From Verrucomicrobiota bacterium (lineage in GTDB: Bacteria > Verrucomicrobiota > Kiritimatiellia > Kiritimatiellales > Tichowtungiaceae), in contig JADYZA010000041.1 of NCBI GenBank assembly GCA_020853375.1, positions 1-11,528 on the forward strand: DNA of 11,528 nucleotides, in the 5' to 3' direction. Position numbers and translations under genes: made by a program. Within the stretch, counting starts at the first letter, position 1. Every line of letters starts with the position of its first letter. The notes under the pieces were generated by a model. That model was given only the letters and a program-made list of their open reading frames with translations, searched no databases and was not told the DNA's origin. Positions 6,794-11,528 of the stretch are shown here, piece by piece.

Positions 6794-6991
6794 TTAGGTC
6801 TTCTTCTTTGTTTTTGATCCGGCTTTGACCTGATAGCTGGGACCGCTGTCTTCTGCCGCGCGGCTCAGATACTGCTCAATAGCATCTTCGATCAGATACT
6901 GAATCGCTGTACGCGGACGCATAGACTCCGCAAGCTTCTTCAGTTCCTGCTTTAGCTCTTTGCTGATTCGTACGGATTCGGTCTCACTCAT
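6794..6991 (-). CDS. Small ribbon-helix-helix (CopG/MetJ-like) DNA-binding protein A
   Basis: 65-residue protein. Residues about 4-12 (TESVRISKE) form the DNA-contacting beta strand, followed by two helices (about 13-24 and 28-43). This is the typical RHH size, and such proteins act as dimeric repressors or as antitoxins. A lysine-rich tail (KTKKKT) ends the protein. The ATG at 6991 is chosen because the RHH fold begins right after it; a longer reading to 7075 would add unrelated residues and run into the intergenic palindrome. No SD is seen; a -10-like TACACT ends 6 bases before the ATG. It faces away from a related RHH gene and lies upstream of the transporter gene on the same strand. Confidence 0.75.
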   Translation of the reverse strand: MSETESVRISKELKQELKKLAESMRPRTAIQYLIEDAIEQYLSRAAEDSGPSYQVKAGSKTKKKT

Positions 6992-6997
6992 GGTCAC

Positions 6998-7025
6998 AGT
7001 GTAGTAAAAATCCCACCGTATCCAA
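6998..7025 (-). promoter_or_regulatory. Candidate promoter of RHH gene A
   Basis: On the minus strand TTGGAT (7025-7020) and TACACT (7003-6998) are spaced by 16 bases. The predicted start is at the ATG itself, so translation might be leaderless. The match is moderate (3/6 and 4/6). Confidence 0.3.
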
Positions 7026-7051
7026 ACAGCAAAAATTCTGTAATTTATATT
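7023..7051 (+). promoter_or_regulatory. Candidate promoter of RHH gene B
   Basis: TATATT (7046-7051) matches the -10 consensus at 5/6, while the -35 element 17 bases upstream (CAAACA) is weak. The predicted start near 7058 would give a 27-base leader that carries the palindrome and tandem repeat, fitting repression. Its -35 overlaps that of the divergent promoter. Confidence 0.35.
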
Positions 7052-7060
7052 TGACCGAAA

Positions 7061-7086
7061 CCACAATTGTGGCAATTTGTGGCTAT
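7061..7086. promoter_or_regulatory. Palindrome plus 10-base tandem repeat, candidate RHH operator
   Basis: CCACAATTGTGG (7061-7072) is a perfect 12-base palindrome. TTGTGGCAAT (7067-7076) is followed at once by TTGTGGCTAT (7077-7086), a tandem repeat with one mismatch and a 10-base period, one helical turn. Thus there are three TTGTGG half-sites. RHH repressors are known to bind such closely spaced short sites cooperatively. The last copy includes the first two bases of the ATG of RHH gene B. Confidence 0.6.
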
Positions 7087-7273
7087 GAGCGATGCGGCGG
7101 TCAATCTGAAGAACGTGTCTGAAAGTGTGCGGATTTCAAAGAAGGTTAAAAAACGATTTCAGAGTTACTGTCGTGAGCATAAACAGCCAATCCGCCAAAT
7201 GCTGGATGAGGTGATTTCCAGTTATATGCAACGGGTAAGAAGCGAAGAGGAATCAAATGCTTCAACTGAATAA
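7085..7273 (+). CDS. Small ribbon-helix-helix DNA-binding protein B
   Basis: 62-residue protein with the same build as RHH protein A: SESVRISKKVKK (about 12-23) matches TESVRISKELKQ of protein A, including seven identical residues in a row (ESVRISK). Two helices follow (about 20-33 and 37-53). An N-terminal extension of about eleven residues is not in protein A. The ATG at 7085 is used; a TTG at 7067 in frame lies inside the palindrome and is unlikely. No SD precedes the ATG. The 3' end overlaps the 37-codon membrane-peptide gene by 17 bases, so the two are probably coupled. The protein may be an autorepressor or an antitoxin. It has no recognised named orthologue. Confidence 0.72.
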   Translation: MSDAAVNLKNVSESVRISKKVKKRFQSYCREHKQPIRQMLDEVISSYMQRVRSEEESNASTE

Positions 7274-7370
7274 AGCACTGCGGATTCGCGAGGCGGTTCG
7301 GACGGCGCTGGGAGTTCTGCTGGTTGTCGCCGCGCTGGTTCTTATCATTATGTGCATAGCTCTCGGGTGA
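7257..7370 (+). CDS. 37-residue single-span membrane peptide
   Basis: Short reading frame starting MLQLNKALRIREAVR with a basic, amphipathic start (K6, R9, R11, R15), followed by one hydrophobic stretch (about residues 16-36, rich in L, V, A, I) and a stop. It is long enough to cross the membrane once. The best SD of this locus, GAGG within GAAGAGGA, sits 6 bases before its ATG inside the RHH gene, and a terminator follows within about 60 bases. These signs support a real gene despite its size. Size and layout resemble small membrane toxins or regulatory micropeptides, but no family is recognised and function is unknown. Confidence 0.6.
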   Translation: MLQLNKALRIREAVRTALGVLLVVAALVLIIMCIALG

Positions 7371-7395
7371 TTTTTCAGGAAGGGCGGGGCACCCT

Positions 7396-7432
7396 ACGGG
7401 GCTGCAGACCAAGTACGGGTTCCCCGTTTTTT
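7396..7432 (+). terminator. Rho-independent terminator after the membrane peptide
   Basis: ACGGG (7415-7419) and CCCGT (7423-7427) form a short tight hairpin followed by six T (7427-7432). A longer alternative pairs ACGGGG (7396-7401) with CCCCGT (7422-7427). It ends the RHH B/membrane-peptide transcript just before the stop codon of the opposing ATPase gene. Confidence 0.65.
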
Positions 7433-7436
7433 CTGT

Positions 7437-8963
7437 TTATCCCAATCGATCCAAAGTCCGGTACTGAATTGCTTCGGCAATGTGGTCGGTACCGATTAGA
7501 GCTTCCCCAGCGAGGTCGGCAATGGTGCGGGCGACTTTCAGAATCCGGTCATAGGCTCGGGCGCTGAAGTTCATTTCCGACACGGCGGTTTTCAGAAGTT
7601 GCGCCGCTTCGTCGGATGGACGGCAGTATTTCCGCGAATGTTTCGGCTGCATACCGGCGTTGCAGTGAACGTGCCGATCTTTGGCGTAGCGCTCCTGCTG
7701 GATTTTGCGCGCGGCGACAACCCGTTCGCGGACGGCGGACGATGGCTCGCCTTTTTCCAGCTTGGCGAGCTGTTCATAGTTCACCGACGGAACTTCGATG
7801 TGAATATCAATGCGGTCAAGCAGCGGGCCGGAAATTTTACTTTGATACCGACTGACTTGTAGTGGAGTCGAGGTCGAACGCGGATCGTCTGGGAAATAGC
7901 CGTCCGGTGTCGGATTCATCGCCGCCACCAGCATGAAGCGGCAAGGAAAGGTTACGCTGGCCGCAGCGCGGGCGATCGTCACAACGCCGTCTTCGAGCGG
8001 CTGGCGTAAAACTTCCAGCGCGTTGCGGTGAAACTCCGGCAGTTCGTCGAGAAAAAGGACTCCGTTATGCGCGAGACTCACTGCGCCGGGAACCGGATGC
8101 GTTCCGCCGCCGAGCAGTCCGGCGTCCGAAACCGTATGATGCGGCGAATGGAAAGGGCGCGTGGCAATCAGCGATTCGTGCGCATCGAGTTTTCCGGCGA
8201 TACTGTGAATCTTGGTCGTTTCCAGCGCCTCTTCGAGCGTCATCGGCGGCAGAATAGACGGAATCCGTTTTGCCAGCATGGTCTTGCCGGTTCCCGGCGG
8301 GCCGATCATCAACAGATTATGTCCGCCAGCCACCGCGACTTCGATGGCGCGCTTGGCATATTCTTGACCCTTCACGTCCTCAAAGTCGGCGGCGTACTGG
8401 TTATGCGTGCCAAACGTTTTTTGCAGGTCAACGGTATGCGGTTTCAGCGTCAGTTCCATATTCAGGAAATCCGCCGCCTCACGCAGATTTTTCACAGCGA
8501 ACACCTTGATGCCGTCCACGACGGCGGCCTCTTCAGCATTTTCTTCCGGAACAATGATTGCCTTGCGTCCGGCGGCGCGCGCCGCCAGCGCGATCGGCAG
8601 AACTCCGCGCACACGGCGCACCGCGCCGGAAAGCGCCAGCTCGCCGATGATACAGGCGCGGTCGAGCAGATCGGGTTTGATGTCGTTCTCCGCCGCCAGC
8701 ATGCCGAGCGCGATCGGTAGATCAAAACTCGGCCCTTCTTTTTTAATGTTGGCCGGCGCGAGATTGATGGTGACGCGCCCTTGCGGCGGAGTGAATCCTG
8801 AGTTGATCAGCGCGGTGATCACGCGGTGTTCGCTTTCTTTCACCGCCGTGTCTGGAAGGCCGACAATCACCGTCTTCGGCTCGCCGTGTCCGCTGTTGAC
8901 CTCGATCTCCACCGTGTAGGCATCGACTCCGAAAACGGCACCCGAAAAAACTTTGGCGAGCAT
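7437..8963 (-). CDS. comM: YifB/ComM-family Mg-chelatase-like AAA+ ATPase
   Basis: 508-residue cytosolic ATPase of the YifB/ComM family; in naturally competent bacteria ComM acts as a hexameric branch-migration helicase that helps integrate incoming DNA. The N-terminal ChlI domain (about 1-170) begins with the family-typical MLAKVFSGAVFGVDAYTVEIEV and includes INLAPANIKKEG (66-77). The AAA+ domain has Walker A GPPGTGKT (221-228), Walker B VLFLDE (302-307) and SGPLLDRIDIHIE (378-390). The C-terminal helical domain ends at 508, normal length. The ATG at 8963 is chosen from the conserved start, with GGAG 9 bases upstream; an open frame continues 50 codons further but is unlike the family. The cysteine pairs seen in many members (NPCPCG and CxC) are replaced by NPTPDG and STST. 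No competence genes are visible nearby. Confidence 0.93.
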   Translation of the reverse strand: MLAKVFSGAVFGVDAYTVEIEVNSGHGEPKTVIVGLPDTAVKESEHRVITALINSGFTPPQGRVTINLAPANIKKEGPSFDLPIALGMLAAENDIKPDLLDRACIIGELALSGAVRRVRGVLPIALAARAAGRKAIIVPEENAEEAAVVDGIKVFAVKNLREAADFLNMELTLKPHTVDLQKTFGTHNQYAADFEDVKGQEYAKRAIEVAVAGGHNLLMIGPPGTGKTMLAKRIPSILPPMTLEEALETTKIHSIAGKLDAHESLIATRPFHSPHHTVSDAGLLGGGTHPVPGAVSLAHNGVLFLDELPEFHRNALEVLRQPLEDGVVTIARAAASVTFPCRFMLVAAMNPTPDGYFPDDPRSTSTPLQVSRYQSKISGPLLDRIDIHIEVPSVNYEQLAKLEKGEPSSAVRERVVAARKIQQERYAKDRHVHCNAGMQPKHSRKYCRPSDEAAQLLKTAVSEMNFSARAYDRILKVARTIADLAGEALIGTDHIAEAIQYRTLDRLG

Positions 8964-9044
8964 AAGCAGAATCTCCGCAGGAAACATCAACCGGTTCGCG
9001 GCGCATACTGCAAATTCTTTCAAGAACCGGCAAGACTGTTCCGC

Positions 9045-9059
9045 CGGAAACAGTTTCCG
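9045..9059. repeat. Perfect palindrome between the ATPase and beta-CASP genes
   Basis: CGGAAAC-A-GTTTCCG is a 15-base palindrome in the divergent 183-base gap. A second short inverted repeat, TTCTT-TC-AAGAA, lies at 9015-9026. Either could be an operator for the ATPase promoter; nothing else is seen there except the promoter and SD of the beta-CASP gene. Confidence 0.45.
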
Positions 9060-9097
9060 ACGTTCGGATATAAAACTCTGCGCGCGCAAAGGGTTTG

Positions 9098-9126
9098 TTG
9101 TGCGGCGGGGCATCCTCCGCTAGACT
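9098..9126 (+). promoter_or_regulatory. Candidate promoter of the beta-CASP nuclease gene
   Basis: TTGTGC (9098-9103) and TAGACT (9121-9126) are spaced by 17 bases. The predicted start near 9133 leaves a short leader bearing the perfect SD AGGAGG. Confidence 0.4.
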
Positions 9127-9146
9127 CCGGCGCACAGGAGGCGGCT

Positions 9147-10553
9147 ATGCAGATTAAGCTGAAGTTTTTCGGGGCGGCGCAGAATGTCACCGGTTCGTGC
9201 TATCTCATCGAAGCGGGCGGCACCCGTGTTCTCGTCGATTGCGGACTCTATCAGGAGCGCGACTTGAAACAGCGCAACTGGGATGCTTTTCCGGTTCCGC
9301 CGTCAACCCTTGATGCGGTTCTGCTGACACACGCCCATCTGGATCACTGCGGCCGCCTGCCGAAGCTGGTGAAAGACGGCTTCCGTGGAAAAATTTTCTG
9401 CACTCCGGCGACGGCGGATATCGCGCAGATCATCATGAAAGATTCCGCCTTTCTGCAGGAAGAGGACATTAAACACAAAAAGGCGCGCCACGAGAAACAG
9501 GGGAAAACCAGTCCGTTCCCGTATGAGCCGCTCTACACGGCTGCCGATGTCGAGAAAACCGTTCCGTTGCTCACGCCGGTCAACTACATCACACCGGTTC
9601 CGGTCGCAGCAGGCATGACTGCCGTTTTCCGCGAAGCGGGACATATCTTCGGTTCGGCCAGCATCAAACTGACGGTCGGGCAGGGTGGTGACACCCGATC
9701 TATTCTTTTTTCCGGCGACGTCGGGCGCTGGACGATGCCGATCATTAACGACCCGGATCCGTTCGACGCCGCCGACTATGTTCTGGTCGAGTCGACCTAC
9801 GGCGACCGCACGCACGGCAAAGTGAAAGACATTCCCGGCGAACTGGCCCGCAGCATTAACGAAGCGGCCAAAGCGGGCGGCAACATCGTCATCCCGAGTT
9901 TTGCCGTTGAGCGGACGCAGGAACTGCTCTATCACCTCAACGCCCTGCTGCGCGAAAACCGCATTCCGCACTTGCTGACCTTTGTAGACAGTCCGATGGC
10001 TGTCAGCGTAACGGAAATTTTCAAAAAGCATCCCGAACTGTTCGACGAAGAAACCCGCGATCTTCTGCGCCAAGGAATTCATCCGTGCGACCTGCCGGGA
10101 CTCACAATGTCACGAACCGTGGATCAGTCCAAAGCCATCAACCACATCAAAGGCACAGCCATCATCATCGCCGGGTCTGGCATGTGTACCGGCGGGCGCA
10201 TCAAGCACCATCTCAAAAACAACATCAGCCGCCCCGAAAGCACCATCCTGTTTGTCGGCTATCAGGCCGTCGGAACGCTGGGCCGCCTAATCCTCGATGG
10301 CGTAGATCCGATTCGGATTTTTGGCGAAGAGCAGGAAGTCAAAGCGCGCATTGAAAAAATCGACGGCTTCTCCGCCCATGCCGACCAGAACGAACTGCTG
10401 CGCTGGATCACCCCGCTCAAAAAAGCGCCGCGCCAAGTATTCATCATTCACGGAGAGCCTGGCGCGGCCGACGCCTTCGGAAAACTTCTCGCCGAAAAAA
10501 CCGGCTGGCCTTGCACCGTACCGGAATACCGGCAGGAAATAATTTTGGATTGA
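9147..10553 (+). CDS. Metallo-beta-lactamase/beta-CASP/RMMBL ribonuclease-like protein
   Basis: 468-residue cytosolic protein of the beta-CASP group, metal-dependent hydrolases that cut or trim RNA (CPSF-73-like and YsnC/YmdB-era annotated 'RNA-processing exonuclease' members). The zinc motif H62-A-H64-L-D66-H67 is complete, followed by H166 (AGHIFGS) and D191 (FSGDVG). Beta-CASP features are E215 in VESTYGDR, a PSFAVERTQELLYHL block (250-264) and GSGMCTGGRIKHHL (343-356) with H354 or H355. The RMMBL end has FSAHAD (408-413, H411) and IHGEPGAA (434-441). The start is fixed by AGGAGG 5 bases before the ATG; a reading frame open much further upstream is antisense to the ATPase and is rejected. 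All catalytic residues look intact. RNA or DNA substrate is not determined. Confidence 0.92.
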   Translation: MQIKLKFFGAAQNVTGSCYLIEAGGTRVLVDCGLYQERDLKQRNWDAFPVPPSTLDAVLLTHAHLDHCGRLPKLVKDGFRGKIFCTPATADIAQIIMKDSAFLQEEDIKHKKARHEKQGKTSPFPYEPLYTAADVEKTVPLLTPVNYITPVPVAAGMTAVFREAGHIFGSASIKLTVGQGGDTRSILFSGDVGRWTMPIINDPDPFDAADYVLVESTYGDRTHGKVKDIPGELARSINEAAKAGGNIVIPSFAVERTQELLYHLNALLRENRIPHLLTFVDSPMAVSVTEIFKKHPELFDEETRDLLRQGIHPCDLPGLTMSRTVDQSKAINHIKGTAIIIAGSGMCTGGRIKHHLKNNISRPESTILFVGYQAVGTLGRLILDGVDPIRIFGEEQEVKARIEKIDGFSAHADQNELLRWITPLKKAPRQVFIIHGEPGAADAFGKLLAEKTGWPCTVPEYRQEIILD

Positions 10554-10556
10554 ATT

Positions 10557-10583
10557 TTTTCCAAACTCTGGAAAATTCTTTTC
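10557..10583 (+). terminator. AT-rich terminator-like hairpin after the beta-CASP gene
   Basis: TTTTCCA (10557-10563) pairs with TGGAAAA (10569-10575) around a 5-base loop, and the tail is TTCTTTTC. The pairing can extend to GAATT/AATTC with two bulged T. With only three GC pairs it is weak and may be partial. Confidence 0.5.
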
Positions 10584-10626
10584 TGAAACACATGGACTCA
10601 CTGCCGCTCGCCGACGTGAAAATTAT

Positions 10627-10650
10627 TGTGACAAGCGACAGCGAGTCACA
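10627..10650. promoter_or_regulatory. Inverted repeat TGTGAC-N12-GTCACA before the nuclease-like gene
   Basis: Perfect six-base arms 12 bases apart, ending 12 bases before the ATG at 10663. The half-sites look like those of CRP/FNR-type regulators (TGTGA...TCACA), but the spacing of 14 between them is 8 more than the usual 6. It may be an operator or an mRNA hairpin controlling translation. Confidence 0.4.
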
Positions 10651-10662
10651 GAAAAAGTAATT

Positions 10663-11528
10663 ATGAAAAGCCCGATGCTGCCATCCGACCACCACAACGC
10701 CGTGCAGCAGGCATTGCATCTCGGGCGCAGCGGCAACTCGGCGGCTTTGCCTGAACTGATCGAACTGTCACGCCTTCCCTCTAATGAAGTGCAGAGGCTG
10801 TCGGCGTCTGCCATCGGTAAGCTGGCAGATTTCGGCGCCGATACTGGGAAGGCTGTGGCGGCGCTGGCTTCGCTGGCGTTGCACGGACGGCATCCTCAGA
10901 CACGGCAATATGCCATTCGCGCGCTCAAAAAATATGGTGCCGCAGCTCAAACGCATGTGCCGGACCTTCGTGATGCCGCCCGCAATCCAGTCAACCCCAA
11001 CTATGTACGAGCCGCCGCCAAGACCGCGGCCGATGCAATCGAACTGGCTACGCAGGATGCTGGTGCAGGGGTGATGCATCGGTGTAAGCGATGCAACGTC
11101 GCGGTTTCCGTCGAAGAATACACGCGGGCCAATGAAGTTTTTCAGCGTGTGTTCTGCGACCGCTGTTTTGACGAGGTGTTTTTGGAACGGCGCAATTTCG
11201 AGACGCAGGTCGAGATCAATAAAACCATTGAAGTGCGAGACGGCACACTGGTGCAATCAGAAGGCGAGCGGCGTATCGCCGAATGGTTAACGGCGCGCGG
11301 GCTTTCTTACCGCTACGACGCCAAATACCGCATCATCGGCGAATTTCAGATCCGGCCCGATTTCTATCTGCCGGAGGTAGACGTTTACATCGAATACTGG
11401 GGGCTGGATACGCCGCAATACAAAATGAGTATGTACAAAAAGCAAATGCTCTATCAGCAGGAAGGCAAGCGGCTCGTCTCCGTCTATCCGAAAGATCTGC
11501 CAGTACTGGACAACTTGCTGACATCCAA
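10663..11528 (+). CDS. HEAT-repeat, zinc-ribbon and PD-(D/E)XK-like nuclease-domain protein, 3' end cut by the window
   Basis: 288 residues are visible with no stop. Residues about 10-130 are alpha-helical with HEAT-like repeats, as in AlkD-type DNA-binding solenoids and scaffold proteins. A zinc-ribbon-like motif has C141-x2-C144 and C165-x2-C168. From about 197 the domain SEGERRIAEWL (199-209), RPDFYLP (231-237) and YIEYWG (242-247), then lysines in YKMSMYKK (253-260), matches the restriction-endonuclease-like domain also found at the C-terminus of some UvrD/Rep-type helicases. E200, D233 and E244 are the likely metal ligands. The domain is nearly complete at the window edge. No clear SD precedes the ATG; an alternative start is ATG 10675. 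The gap of 109 bases after the beta-CASP gene contains an inverted repeat. DNA nuclease activity is inferred, with no partner gene visible. Confidence 0.7.
   Translation, partial: MKSPMLPSDHHNAVQQALHLGRSGNSAALPELIELSRLPSNEVQRLSASAIGKLADFGADTGKAVAALASLALHGRHPQTRQYAIRALKKYGAAAQTHVPDLRDAARNPVNPNYVRAAAKTAADAIELATQDAGAGVMHRCKRCNVAVSVEEYTRANEVFQRVFCDRCFDEVFLERRNFETQVEINKTIEVRDGTLVQSEGERRIAEWLTARGLSYRYDAKYRIIGEFQIRPDFYLPEVDVYIEYWGLDTPQYKMSMYKKQMLYQQEGKRLVSVYPKDLPVLDNLLTS

Noticed and set aside
8964..9113. Fifty-codon N-terminal extension of the ATPase
   Set aside because: The conserved family start is MLAKVFSGAV at 8963 with GGAG upstream; the extra residues resemble nothing in the family.
8826..9146. 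Upstream extension of the beta-CASP frame by about 107 codons
   Set aside because: It is antisense to the ATPase gene and its promoter region, is unlike the family, and a perfect SD marks the ATG at 9147.
9303..10082. Long open frame antisense to the beta-CASP gene
   Set aside because: No SD, no recognisable domain, and fully inside a well-supported gene.
10592..10660. 22-codon frame just before the nuclease-like gene, possible leader peptide
   Set aside because: No SD, no run of regulatory codons and no attenuator structure; too short to support.

Overview
The window is about 11.5 kb of a compact bacterial chromosome with moderately high GC and short intergenic gaps. It holds ten protein genes of ordinary size or class, a tRNA, two ribbon-helix-helix (RHH) regulators counted among those ten, and one tiny membrane-peptide gene. 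Two genes run off the ends: a UDP-sugar pyrophosphorylase on the left and a HEAT/zinc-ribbon/nuclease protein on the right. I see no insertion sequence, CRISPR array, phage gene or rRNA. A plant-like UDP-sugar pyrophosphorylase together with an iron-sulfur protein of a type common in anaerobes suggests an anaerobic member of the PVC group (Lentisphaerae/Kiritimatiellae/Verrucomicrobia-like). That placement is an inference from gene content and not a proof.

Left part (1-2903): the UDP-sugar pyrophosphorylase gene points left from a good promoter and Shine-Dalgarno (SD) site. It is divergent from tRNA-Leu(TAA), which is followed by a hairpin. After a 269-base gap with an inverted repeat comes a 4Fe-4S protein.

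Middle part (3011-6752): a DUF4432 aldose-epimerase-like gene is followed by a low-molecular-weight protein tyrosine phosphatase. The phosphatase overlaps the start of a diacylglycerol/MGDG-synthase-type glycosyltransferase by 4 bases. The glycosyltransferase meets a DMT-family membrane transporter tail to tail, with 36 bases of shared coding sequence.

Regulatory node (6753-7436): two small related RHH proteins are transcribed away from each other across 93 bases. That gap carries a perfect 12-base palindrome and a tandem 10-base repeat reaching the start codon of the rightward gene. The leftward RHH gene precedes the DMT transporter, with another strong palindrome between them. The rightward RHH gene overlaps a 37-codon single-membrane-span peptide gene and ends at a terminator. 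This arrangement is the most unusual part of the window: it could be a small autoregulated membrane-peptide or toxin-antitoxin-like module linked to a transporter.

Right part (7437-11528): a YifB/ComM-type Mg-chelatase-like AAA ATPase (leftward) is divergent from a metallo-beta-lactamase/beta-CASP nuclease (rightward). After an AT-rich terminator-like hairpin comes the incomplete HEAT/zinc-ribbon/PD-(D/E)XK-like protein, which may be a novel nuclease architecture.
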